DNA of 10,362 nt from an uncultured Selenomonadaceae bacterium (GCA_905236145.1 CAJOOE010000117.1:1-10362); one strand, 5' to 3'; shown: positions 1-6,464, counted from the first letter of the stretch. Made by a program: numbers and translations. The notes: generated by a model not told the origin, from the sequence alone.

Positions 1-171
1 AATGCAAATAAAGTATAAACCGGAAAGAAAAATTTTTCAATTTTTCCGTCAAAAAAATCCGGGAATTTTGATTTTCCGTCGAAAAACAAAAACATTTTCA
101 AAAATCCGGCAAAGAATCAAAATTTTGACAGGTAAGAAAAAAAGAAAACACGCCGACCCGGACGGGAGGCG

Positions 172-206
172 GTCGCGATAAACGCCGGGAAGGCGTTTCC
201 CGCGAC
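172..206. repeat. GC-rich interrupted palindrome
   Basis: GTCGCG (172-177) pairs with CGCGAC (201-206). After a 2x2 internal mismatch, AAACGCC (180-186) pairs with GGCGTTT (192-198) around a GGGAA loop. The octamer GGGAAGGC of this loop region (187-194) recurs at 210-217. The block is much richer in G+C than the A/T-rich DNA around it. It is not followed by a T-run on either strand, so it does not look like an intrinsic terminator. It could be a dispersed palindromic unit or a structured RNA; only its structure can be supported here. Confidence 0.6.
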
Positions 207-228
207 ATGGGAAGGCATTTTCTTTTGT

Positions 229-260
229 AACTTTTCTTTGTTGCCGGACAAAGAAAAGTT
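229..260. repeat. Perfect 13-bp inverted repeat (hairpin)
   Basis: AACTTTTCTTTGT (229-241) is the exact reverse complement of ACAAAGAAAAGTT (248-260), with a 6-base loop TGCCGG. The + strand continues with GAAAAAATTTT, so there is no adjacent U-tract and termination would be inefficient. It lies 23 bases right of the GC-rich palindrome, and the two may form one composite intergenic element. Confidence 0.65.
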
Positions 261-359
261 GAAAAAATTTTGGATAAAAATTCGCAGAAAAACCGGAAAA
301 ACATACTTTCTCAAAATCGAAAGAAAAAACACTTTTTTATTCGGCAATGTAAAATTTCG

Positions 360-388
360 TTGTTTTCCGGAAAAAAATTGTCTATAAT
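360..388 (+). promoter_or_regulatory. Sigma-A promoter of the pyrophosphatase gene
   Basis: TTGTTT (360-365) and a perfect TATAAT (383-388) are separated by 17 bases. Transcription would begin near 395, leaving a short leader of about 20 bases that carries the GGAGGG ribosome binding site at 405-410. Confidence 0.7.
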
Positions 389-417
389 ACGAACAAAAAT
401 TTTTGGAGGGAAATCGA

Positions 418-2067
418 ATGAAAGCTGCGAAACCGATTTATGTCATAGGACACAGAAATCCGGATACCGATTCTATTTGCTCGGCGATAGGTTATGCACA
501 TTTGAAACAGGCGATGGGCGAAAATGCAGTCCCCGCCCGTTGCGGAAAAATAAACAACGAAACAAAATATGCACTCGAATATTTCAAAATGCAGGAGCCG
601 GTGCTTTTAACCGACCTTTACCCCCGCGTAAAAGATGTTGCGTTGGAATGTAAAACCGTCGTCCGTCAACATGATACTCTCCGGCATTTGGGCGAAGTGA
701 TGAGGAAAAGCGAATTGCAATCCGTCCCCGTCACCGACAGCAAAGGTGCACTCGTCGGAATTGTCACGGTAGGAGATTTGGCGAAAAGATATTTCCTCGA
801 ACTCGGTCTGCAAAGCCTTGTCGATATGCGTGTAAGGTATCGCGACATAATTCAGGCGACAGATTCCAAAGTTTTGGTTTCCGGCGACGAAAATGCCTTT
901 ATCGAAGGAAACATTTGTATCTCTGCGGGGAGTGCCGAAACGACTTTGACTGTCCTCAAACCGAAAGATATTATACTTGTCGGAGATCGCAGCATTGAAA
1001 CTCTTTCAAGATTTATTGATGCCGGGATTGCTTGCCTTATAGTTACCGGCGGTTGCAGGATCGCACCGGAAATTTTGGAAGGTTGCGAGCAACGCGGAAT
1101 TTTTGTCCTCGCCACTCCTTACGACACATACACCGTCGGCAGAATGTTGAATCAATGCGTTCCCATTCGCAGAATAATGAAACCGGATCCGGTCTGTTTT
1201 CGTCCGATGGATCTTTTGAGCGACATTAAAGGCGTAATGAACGAACACAGATACAGAAGTTATCCGGTTGTGGAAAACGGAAAACTTGTCGGAATTGTCA
1301 GTGCGGACGAAATTATGTTGCCGGAGCGGGAGCGTATAATTTTGGTTGACCATAACGAACGCGGACAGGCGATTGAAGGAATAGAGGACGCGAAGATTAT
1401 GGAAATCATAGATCACCACAGGCTCGGCGGTCTGAATACCAGCGAACCGATTTACACTCATCAAGAGCCGGTCGGCTGTACCTGCACGATCGTCGCAAAT
1501 ATGCACTGGCACCGCGATATTGAAATACCGCCTTCAATAGCCGGACTTCTCCTCAGTGCCATAATTTCAGATACCGTCCTCTTTAAATCTCCGACTTGCA
1601 CGCCTTACGATAAAAAAACTGCGGAAAGACTTGCCGATATTGCAAATGTAGATTTGAAAGAATACGGCTTGAAAATGCTCCGTGCAGGTGCCGGAATCGG
1701 TGACAAAACTCCGGCGGAAATTGCAAAGAACGATATGAAAGAATTTAAAATCGGCGACTACAGAATCATTGTCAGTCAAATTTCCGTTATGGACACGAAG
1801 GAAGTTTTGGATATTGAAGAACAGATTGTGAAATTTATGAAAGATAATTGCGAGCGTGAAGGTTTCGATATGCACCTCCTTATGGTCACCGATATTTTGG
1901 ACGAGGCTACTTATTTAATGTACGCCGGCTCTCCGAAAACTTTAATCGGCGAGGCATTCAAGAAAGACGCAAGCGGTACCCATGTTTATTTGCCCGGAGT
2001 TATGAGCCGCAAGAAACAGGTTATCCCGCCCTTGAGCGAGGCGGTCAAGAGAATCAAACCGCAGTAA
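418..2067 (+). CDS. ppaC: CBS/DRTGG-domain manganese-dependent inorganic pyrophosphatase
   Basis: A 549-residue family II (DHH/DHHA2) pyrophosphatase, a cytoplasmic enzyme that hydrolyses pyrophosphate to phosphate and so pulls biosynthetic reactions forward. Metal-site motifs are visible: GHRNPDTDS (H12, D16, D18), DHNE (D311-E314), DHH (D332-H334) and SDT (S384-T386). The C-terminal substrate-binding SRKK is at 530-533. The catalytic DHH domain is split by a regulatory insert of about 240 residues: a CBS motif near 60-120, a DRTGG-like segment near 125-235, and a second CBS motif near 246-302. In characterised family members this CBS/DRTGG module binds adenine nucleotides (AMP/ADP inhibit; diadenosine polyphosphates activate), so nucleotide control is expected by homology. 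The ATG at 418 sits 7 bases after GGAGGG. A TTG at 403 is in frame but overlaps that ribosome binding site, so it is rejected. The gene has its own promoter and no clear terminator. Confidence 0.95.
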   Translation: MKAAKPIYVIGHRNPDTDSICSAIGYAHLKQAMGENAVPARCGKINNETKYALEYFKMQEPVLLTDLYPRVKDVALECKTVVRQHDTLRHLGEVMRKSELQSVPVTDSKGALVGIVTVGDLAKRYFLELGLQSLVDMRVRYRDIIQATDSKVLVSGDENAFIEGNICISAGSAETTLTVLKPKDIILVGDRSIETLSRFIDAGIACLIVTGGCRIAPEILEGCEQRGIFVLATPYDTYTVGRMLNQCVPIRRIMKPDPVCFRPMDLLSDIKGVMNEHRYRSYPVVENGKLVGIVSADEIMLPERERIILVDHNERGQAIEGIEDAKIMEIIDHHRLGGLNTSEPIYTHQEPVGCTCTIVANMHWHRDIEIPPSIAGLLLSAIISDTVLFKSPTCTPYDKKTAERLADIANVDLKEYGLKMLRAGAGIGDKTPAEIAKNDMKEFKIGDYRIIVSQISVMDTKEVLDIEEQIVKFMKDNCEREGFDMHLLMVTDILDEATYLMYAGSPKTLIGEAFKKDASGTHVYLPGVMSRKKQVIPPLSEAVKRIKPQ

Positions 2068-2140
2068 AGTGTTAAGTCGGAAGGTTACTTTCCACCTCCC
2101 CGAACTCTGACACACCGGCACACCGAAAACAAAAATTTCG

Positions 2141-2168
2141 TTGCCAAAAAATTTTGAAGTGTTATAAT
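2141..2168 (+). promoter_or_regulatory. Sigma-A promoter of the folB-like gene
   Basis: TTGCCA (2141-2146), a 16-base spacer and TATAAT (2163-2168) lie about 40 bases before the start codon. The ribosome binding site GAGGTG is at 2196-2201. The gene is therefore probably transcribed on its own, although readthrough from ppaC is possible because no terminator is seen between them. Confidence 0.7.
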
Positions 2169-2208
2169 GTAGCAAAGGTTTTTGACTGTTTTAATGAGGT
2201 GATTTCAA

Positions 2209-2574
2209 ATGATAAAAGTTCGTATCGCGAACATGATGTTCTACGGTTTTCACGGTTATTACGAATATGAACGTGAGCAGGGGCAAAAATTTTTCTTTGA
2301 TGTCGAAATGATTATGAACGACACAAAAGCCGCAGATACCGACAATTTGGACGACGGCGTCGATACCGCCAGAGTTTACGACATTGTCAAAGAATCTACC
2401 GAAAATCAGAGATTCCAACTTCTCGCGGCACTCGGCGGACATATTGCCGACAGACTTTTGCAAAAATTCCCGCACGTCGATGAAGTCAAAGTCAACGTCC
2501 GCAAACCGAGCGTTCCCATTTCGGGACCGATTGATTACGTTGAAGTTGAAGTTACCCGCAAACAAAAACAATAA
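2209..2574 (+). CDS. folB: Dihydroneopterin aldolase family (FolB-like), divergent active site
   Basis: A 121-residue single-domain T-fold protein of normal FolB length. In folate synthesis FolB converts 7,8-dihydroneopterin to 6-hydroxymethyl-dihydropterin and glycolaldehyde. Family features are FYGFHG (11-16), E21 before GQKFFFDVE, D45-N46, VYDIVK (56-61), a FPHVDEVKVNVRKP strand (K99 fits the catalytic lysine) and D109. By hand alignment to the Staphylococcus aureus enzyme, the catalytic Tyr54 position is Thr53 (family VNYAE reads VDTAR), the pterin-anchoring Glu74 is Ala73 (family LLEHLAE reads LLAALGG), and the PGH loop reads SGP. Usual folate neighbours folK and folP are absent; the gene stands alone between its own promoter and terminator. 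The fold is clear, but the canonical reaction is uncertain. FolX, a relative, also keeps the equivalent Glu, so it is not an obvious alternative. Confidence 0.8.
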   Translation: MIKVRIANMMFYGFHGYYEYEREQGQKFFFDVEMIMNDTKAADTDNLDDGVDTARVYDIVKESTENQRFQLLAALGGHIADRLLQKFPHVDEVKVNVRKPSVPISGPIDYVEVEVTRKQKQ

Positions 2575-2596
2575 AGCACGAATATAAAAAAAACGG

Positions 2597-2641
2597 TTCG
2601 GAGTCTTTAAAAAGTTTTTTTGAACGGCTCCGAATTTTTTT
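2597..2641 (+). terminator. Intrinsic terminator after the folB-like gene
   Basis: TTCGGAG (2597-2603) pairs with CTCCGAA (2628-2634), extended inward by a G-U and a C-G pair, and is followed directly by a run of seven T (2635-2641). It lies 22 bases after the folB-like stop and separates that gene from the flagellar cluster. Confidence 0.8.
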
Positions 2642-2677
2642 GTCCGATATTTGAAAATTTTACTCAAGTTTTTTGCA

Positions 2678-2707
2678 TTGCCGGACGATAAACAAGTGTG
2701 CTATAAT
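2678..2707 (+). promoter_or_regulatory. Sigma-A promoter of yvyF
   Basis: TTGCCG (2678-2683), an 18-base spacer and TATAAT (2702-2707) lie about 80 bases before the yvyF start. The element is of the vegetative type, so yvyF does not appear to depend on the flagellar sigma factor. Confidence 0.6.
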
Positions 2708-2786
2708 TTACAAAATACAAAAATACAAAGAATACAATCTGCCGAATTTAAAAGAGCAGAGTTAAAAGAGAGGAAAGTGAATTTAA

Positions 2787-3212
2787 ATGGAAGCAAAACT
2801 TACCAACTGCCGTCAGTGCGGCAAGCTTTTCATGGCTCAACGCGGGGATAAAATTTGCCCCAACTGCATTGAAGAGCAGGCAAAACTTGAAATTGTGGTC
2901 GTCGATTATGTTCGCGATCACCCGAAATGCAAAATTCCGGAGATCATTCAGGAAACCGGTGCCCCCGAAATGCTCATTCGTCGCCTTATCGACGAGGGAA
3001 GATTTGTGCAGAGCGGAATAAAATTCAGCTACCCCTGCAGAAAGTGCGGCAAAGAAATTTTCAGCGGTCAATATTGCGAAGATTGCCTGAACGAAATGCA
3101 GGAAGGTTTGCAGAGTGCGACCGCGAAAGTCGCCGAAAATGCAGAGGCAGCAGCCGCCGCTCGCGGACGCGGTATGTACTCCAGAGATTTGCAGAAACCT
3201 GCGGCAAAGTAA
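2787..3212 (+). CDS. yvyF: YvyF-family flagellar operon zinc-ribbon protein
   Basis: A 141-residue cytoplasmic protein of the TIGR03826/YvyF type, which in Bacillus and relatives sits directly before flgM. An N-terminal zinc ribbon (C8-x2-C11 ... C24-x2-C27) is followed by a helix-turn-helix-like segment (about 48-75, KIPEIIQETGAPEMLIRRLI) and a second zinc ribbon (C84-x2-C87 ... C97-x2-C100). An Ala-rich linker leads to the short tail GMYSRDL, which I believe is common in this family. The layout suggests a nucleic-acid or protein-binding regulator of flagellar genes; the exact role is not established. The ribosome binding site is imperfect: GAGAGGAAAGTGA precedes the ATG with a long spacer. 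Unlike the usual operon, a strong terminator lies between this gene and flgM. Confidence 0.85.
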   Translation: MEAKLTNCRQCGKLFMAQRGDKICPNCIEEQAKLEIVVVDYVRDHPKCKIPEIIQETGAPEMLIRRLIDEGRFVQSGIKFSYPCRKCGKEIFSGQYCEDCLNEMQEGLQSATAKVAENAEAAAAARGRGMYSRDLQKPAAK

Positions 3213-3213
3213 A

Positions 3214-3318
3214 ATGAACAATTTATCTTCTGCAGGCGGCGTTATATCGGTGCAATATGAAAAAGCCGGAGAATACGCGAAAATCGGAGTAAAAGGAAGA
3301 ATTGAAAAGAATATTTGA
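3214..3318 (+). CDS. Possible 34-residue small protein after yvyF
   Basis: An ATG one base after the yvyF stop opens a 34-codon frame (starts MNNLSSAGG, ends GRIEKNI) whose TGA falls three bases before the terminator stem. The space between yvyF and its terminator is thus fully filled by this frame. There is no good ribosome binding site, so expression would need translational coupling to yvyF. The product has no transmembrane segment or recognisable domain. It could be a real small protein, a remnant of a longer gene, or chance. Confidence 0.3.
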   Translation: MNNLSSAGGVISVQYEKAGEYAKIGVKGRIEKNI

Positions 3319-3320
3319 AA

Positions 3321-3351
3321 AAAGCGGGTATTAAGATATCCGCTTTTTTTT
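3321..3351 (+). terminator. Strong intrinsic terminator between yvyF and flgM
   Basis: AAAGCGGGTAT (3321-3331) pairs with ATATCCGCTTT (3336-3346) across 11 positions, one of them G-U, around a TAAG loop. A T-run continues to 3351. The A-run on the left side could let it work in both directions. It implies that flgM and the genes after it rely on another promoter or on controlled readthrough. Confidence 0.85.
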
Positions 3352-3357
3352 ACGATA

Positions 3358-3374
3358 TTTCCGTTGAACGGAAA
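3358..3374 (+). promoter_or_regulatory. Small perfect hairpin upstream of flgM
   Basis: TTTCCGT (3358-3364) and ACGGAAA (3368-3374) form a perfect 7-bp stem with a TGA loop, directly after the terminator and about 60 bases before the flgM start. No convincing sigma-A or sigma-28 promoter could be read in 3352-3435, although one is expected there. The hairpin might be an operator or part of the flgM leader; its function is unknown. Confidence 0.35.
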
Positions 3375-3435
3375 GGAAAACCGTAAAACAACACGCCAGG
3401 GATTTCGGCAATAAAATGCACAGGTGGTGAATATC

Positions 3436-3720
3436 ATGCTTATCAACAACGTAAATTCGCCGGCAAACATTTATTCGTCAAATGCGGTGATTGCGACACG
3501 TTATGCAAATTCGGCAACGGCGGCTCGCAACGTCCAAAAACGTGATGAGATTATGTTGTCGAGTACGGCTCAAACTTTCAGCGATATGTTGAAAAAGTTG
3601 CAGGGTGAGTCGGAAGTTCGTCAAGACAAAGTTGACGAATTTGAGCAGAAGATCGCAAGCGGAAATTACGATGTAAAATCCGAAAATATTGCGGCAAGCA
3701 TTCTTTTGAGTCGATTCTGA
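3436..3720 (+). CDS. flgM: Anti-sigma-28 factor FlgM
   Basis: A 94-residue FlgM. It binds the flagellar sigma factor (FliA/SigD) and blocks late-gene transcription until the hook-basal body is complete, when it is removed (by export in enteric bacteria). The N-terminal half is Asn/Ala-rich and probably disordered. The C-terminal half carries the family core: RDEIMLSSTAQTFSDM, then the helix around VRQDKVDEFEQKIASG, then the sigma-binding end YDVKSENIAASILL. The ATG at 3436 follows AGGTGG (3422-3427) with 8 bases between; in-frame GTG codons at 3424 and 3427 overlap that site and are rejected. The stop overlaps the ribosome binding site of flgN, so the two are translationally linked. Confidence 0.93.
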   Translation: MLINNVNSPANIYSSNAVIATRYANSATAARNVQKRDEIMLSSTAQTFSDMLKKLQGESEVRQDKVDEFEQKIASGNYDVKSENIAASILLSRF

Positions 3721-3731
3721 GGCGATTTGAT

Positions 3732-4217
3732 ATGTGGCAACAGCTTATGGACGTATTGGGAAAAATCGGCACGGTTTACGACGAACTTGCGAAACTCGGA
3801 GAAAAAAAACGCGATGCCCTTGTGGGTATCGACATGGAAGGTCTGGCAAAGATTCTTGACACGGAACAGCTCCTCGCGGCGAAGATTCAGAAATTGGAAA
3901 AGCAACGCGGAAATATCTTGCAAGAACTTGCCAAACATTCCGGACTTGTCGGCGAAAACACAAAGGCACTTGATTTTTACAAAGCCGCACCTTCCCGAGC
4001 AGTCGAGGACAGACTTATTCGCTTGCACAAGACTTTGAGTAAAAATGTGGATCGGGCGTTGACTCTCCGCGAAAACAACAACATTCTTGCACGCGGTGCT
4101 CTGGACGCGGTCAGCAAAAAACTCAATCAACTTGCCGGCACCTCTCAAGATCCCGGTTACGGCAAGGGCGGCGATGTCGGTTTTTCAAACAAAAAGGCTT
4201 TTGACTTTAAAGCGTAG
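3732..4217 (+). CDS. flgN: Flagellar export chaperone FlgN (first copy)
   Basis: A 161-residue, mostly helical, charged cytoplasmic protein at the flgN position between flgM and flgK. FlgN-type chaperones bind the C-terminal helices of FlgK and FlgL and dock them on the export apparatus. Visible features are an N-terminal helix around LMDVLGKIGTVYDELAKLGE, a long charged helix around 40-70 (LDTEQLLAAKIQKLEKQRG), and a third amphipathic helix around 90-135 (LHKTLSKNVDRALTLRENNN) followed by a Gly-rich disordered tail. The length fits the family (about 140-160). The start follows GAGG (3719-3722) that overlaps the flgM stop. A second gene of similar layout follows directly. Confidence 0.8.
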   Translation: MWQQLMDVLGKIGTVYDELAKLGEKKRDALVGIDMEGLAKILDTEQLLAAKIQKLEKQRGNILQELAKHSGLVGENTKALDFYKAAPSRAVEDRLIRLHKTLSKNVDRALTLRENNNILARGALDAVSKKLNQLAGTSQDPGYGKGGDVGFSNKKAFDFKA

Positions 4218-4227
4218 GGCGTGAATT

Positions 4228-4686
4228 ATGGACGAAGTTATCAGGCTTTTGAGAGAGGAAACGGTTCTTTGCAGTCGGTTGACGGAACTTTTTGCGGAAT
4301 TGAAAAAAGTTTTGACGGAAAATTCGCCGCAGGTCAGCGACGCGGTTCAAAAGATTGAGCCGGTTATGCGGGAACTTTCCGAAAACGAACTTGCCGCGAA
4401 AAAATTTCTCCGGTCGGTCAACGCAAAAAATTTTGAAGAATTTGTTTTTTCTCAACAGTACAGTATTCAACGCGAACTTTCCGAAAGACTTTTGAAACAA
4501 TCCGCAAGTTTGCACGAAAGACTTCGGAATCTTGTAGAGGAAACCGGCAGACTGTTGAAAACCGGCAGAGCGTTTGTCGATTTTAACCTGAACATTCTGT
4601 CGCGGACAACCACAAACAATATTTACGGTGCGACTTCCGAAACAAAAAGTTCCGGCGGTCGGCGTATATTCGATGCAAATGTCTGA
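4228..4686 (+). CDS. Second FlgN-like chaperone
   Basis: A 152-residue helical protein 10 bases after flgN and just before flgK. It shares the layout of FlgN: an N-terminal helix (LLREETVLCSRLTELFAELKK), a charged middle helix (ENELAAKKFLRSVNAKNFEE), a long helix with LSERLLKQSASLHERLRNLV near 90-115, and a Ser/Thr/Gly-rich tail (near NIYGATSETKSSGG). Sequence similarity to the first copy is too low to see by eye, so the assignment rests on size, helix pattern and position. A plausible inference is that one protein serves FlgK and the other FlgL. The ribosome binding site is weak (AGGG overlapping the flgN stop), so its expression is probably coupled to flgN. Confidence 0.6.
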   Translation: MDEVIRLLREETVLCSRLTELFAELKKVLTENSPQVSDAVQKIEPVMRELSENELAAKKFLRSVNAKNFEEFVFSQQYSIQRELSERLLKQSASLHERLRNLVEETGRLLKTGRAFVDFNLNILSRTTTNNIYGATSETKSSGGRRIFDANV

Positions 4687-4694
4687 TTCGGTTC

Positions 4695-4735
4695 AAGGTC
4701 AATCGACCGGACAGGACTTCAAGACGATTGACCTT
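4695..4735 (+). promoter_or_regulatory. Hairpin with two loop GGA motifs before flgK
   Basis: AAGGTCAATCG (4695-4705) and CGATTGACCTT (4725-4735) form a perfect 11-bp stem. The 19-base loop contains CCGGACAGGACTT, that is two GGA motifs, one inside ACAGGA. The hairpin ends 5 bases before the flgK ribosome binding site AAAGGAG (4741-4747). No T-run follows, so it is not a terminator. Loop-presented GGA next to a ribosome binding site is the typical layout of CsrA targets, and csrA is encoded 5 kb downstream. The CsrA assignment is inference. Confidence 0.5.
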
Positions 4736-4755
4736 AAATTAAAGGAGTAATTATC

Positions 4756-6459
4756 ATGAGATCGACATTTACCGGACTGACAACAATGGTTCGCGGTATA
4801 TATGCGAATCAGCTTTCGTTGGACACAACCGGACACAATATAGTCAATGCCGGGACGGACGGATATTCCCGTCAAAGTGCGAATTTGGCGGCAACTCGCG
4901 GACAGTTGCAGGGTTCCCTTTACGGCGATGTTATGGTCGGTACGGGCGTTGACGCAATGTCCGTACAGCGTGCCAGAGATATTTACGCGGATATTCAATT
5001 TCGCAACGAAACTCCGACGCAAAACTATTATGAAACTCTTTCCAAGACTTTTGACAAATTGGAAGTCCTCTTCGACGATTCACACAATGACGGCATGCAG
5101 GACGCAATTTCAAAATTTTATACTTCGTGGGTAGATTTGTCCGCGAACGCCTCCAATACCGCGAACCGCGTCGCCGTCATAGATCAGGGAAAAATCTTGA
5201 GCGACACCATTCAGACCAAGGCGGAAAATTTGCAGGAACAGATCCGCGAAAATTACGAAGATATAAGAATCAAAGTTACCGACGTAAATGAGCTTATGGA
5301 GGCAATAGTCGCGACAAACAAGGAAATTACTGCCGCCGAGGCTACCGGCAGCAACGCAAACGATTTGAGAGATCAACGCGACCTTTTGACGGATCAGCTT
5401 GCCGGTTACATAAATATTTCCGTCACGGAGGACAGCGTCGGCGCTTATCAAATCGTCAGCGGCGGTATAACTTTGATAAACGGCGTGGAACGTCTGCATT
5501 TGGCTATGGCTCAAGGTGTTTCGAGTTCGGTTTACGGAGCGGATTACGGCGTAAGCGATTATCAGATAATGATTAAAGAAAGTCGCATTGTCTATCAGCC
5601 GCAAAACGGGACTTTGAAAGCACAGTTCGACGCGATTGACGAATGCAAGAAATATATTGACGAGCTTGCCAATATGTCAAATTTTTTGCTGACGACTTTC
5701 AACGAACAGCATAAACAAGGTTACGATTTGAACGGCAGTCATAAAACCGACGCAAACGGCAATGTTGTCCCGGACACGATAAATTTCTATGGCGTTACCG
5801 GCGAAACTTACACTTTCGGCTACGACCCGGAGAAAGATATAAATTATATGGACGTTACGACTGCGGCGGGTGCGACGGAAAGATTGACCGGAATAAGAAT
5901 TATAAACTGCCTTGAAACAAACGCAAAGTTTGAAGAAACCGGCGGCAGTAATTACATTGCGGCGACGACGAGTACAAATGCGGACGGCTCTCAAAATATG
6001 GAGTGGAGCGACCGCACGGGTGACGGCACAAACGCGGTTTACATGAGCGAACTTTTCAACATTCATACGAATACGATCATTGAAACCGGCAGAGCAAATG
6101 CCGCGATTATGAAACTTTACACTCTCAAAGACGCGGACGGAAATGAAGTTTTGGATTCGGACGGAAATCCGACTTACATAAACGCCGCCGGAAATTTGGG
6201 ATTGAACGGTTATTATCAGGCTTGCATGACTCAACTCGGCGTTGATTCAAGGAGCAACGATACAAAGATCGGCGAGCAGGACGCAATTATGACTCAAATA
6301 CAAAATTGGAGAGATTCCACAAGCGGAGTCGATTGGAACGAAGAACTTACAAATATGATTCGTTTCCAAAAAGGTTACAGCTCCTGTGCACGTTGCCTGA
6401 CCGCGATGGACGAAATGCTTGATCGACTTGTAAACAATACCGGCGTGGTCGGGAGGTAA
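4756..6459 (+). CDS. flgK: Flagellar hook-associated protein 1 (FlgK)
   Basis: A 567-residue FlgK, which with FlgL forms the junction between hook and filament outside the cell. The N-terminal D0/D1 motif is complete (GLTTMVRGIYANQLSLDTTG, then HNIVNAGTDGYSRQ at about 27-40), as is the C-terminal one (EELTNMIRFQKGYSS, then LTAMDEMLDRLVNNTGVVGR). The central 100-470 region is the variable surface part. Length is slightly above the usual 450-550. It has no signal peptide, as expected for type III export. Unusually, it has five cysteines (C297, C385, C490, C544, C547), two of them in a C-A-R-C motif inside the conserved C-terminal helix, where relatives mostly have Ala. The start has a very good ribosome binding site AAAGGAG at 8 bases, and GGAGGT at the end of the gene serves flgL. 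Confidence 0.96.
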   Translation: MRSTFTGLTTMVRGIYANQLSLDTTGHNIVNAGTDGYSRQSANLAATRGQLQGSLYGDVMVGTGVDAMSVQRARDIYADIQFRNETPTQNYYETLSKTFDKLEVLFDDSHNDGMQDAISKFYTSWVDLSANASNTANRVAVIDQGKILSDTIQTKAENLQEQIRENYEDIRIKVTDVNELMEAIVATNKEITAAEATGSNANDLRDQRDLLTDQLAGYINISVTEDSVGAYQIVSGGITLINGVERLHLAMAQGVSSSVYGADYGVSDYQIMIKESRIVYQPQNGTLKAQFDAIDECKKYIDELANMSNFLLTTFNEQHKQGYDLNGSHKTDANGNVVPDTINFYGVTGETYTFGYDPEKDINYMDVTTAAGATERLTGIRIINCLETNAKFEETGGSNYIAATTSTNADGSQNMEWSDRTGDGTNAVYMSELFNIHTNTIIETGRANAAIMKLYTLKDADGNEVLDSDGNPTYINAAGNLGLNGYYQACMTQLGVDSRSNDTKIGEQDAIMTQIQNWRDSTSGVDWNEELTNMIRFQKGYSSCARCLTAMDEMLDRLVNNTGVVGR

Positions 6460-6464
6460 TTGAC

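Larger units (their letters stand above)
1..417. other. Gene-free AT-rich leader with several inverted repeats
   Basis: No convincing coding region is present. The minus-strand frames here are low-complexity Phe/Ser/Lys-rich translations of A/T runs with no ribosome binding site. The stretch contains short AT-rich inverted repeats (for example AATTTTGATT at 64-73 against AATCAAAATT at 115-124), a GC-rich palindromic block around 150-206, a perfect 13-bp hairpin at 229-260 and, at its right end, the promoter of the pyrophosphatase gene. It may also hold the 3' end signal of an upstream gene outside the window, but no stem followed by a T-run was found. Confidence 0.7.

Noticed and set aside
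125..153. Perfect -35 box TTGACA at 125-130
   Set aside because: The sequence 16-18 bases downstream is ACACGC-like with no resemblance to a -10 box.
229..260. Hairpin taken as an intrinsic terminator
   Set aside because: The stem is A/T-rich and no T-run follows on either strand.
403..417. In-frame TTG start for the pyrophosphatase, adding five residues
   Set aside because: The TTG lies on the GGAGGG ribosome binding site of the ATG at 418, and it has no site of its own.
3384..3414. Sigma-28 promoter before flgM (TAAA at 3384 with TTTCGGCAATA downstream)
   Set aside because: The -10 part matches GCCGATAA poorly at any allowed spacing, so it is not supportable as a feature.
2748..3470. Long minus-strand open frame opposite yvyF and flgM
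   Set aside because: It runs across a terminator and through a clear + strand gene, is Phe/Cys-rich, and matches no family; it is a shadow frame.
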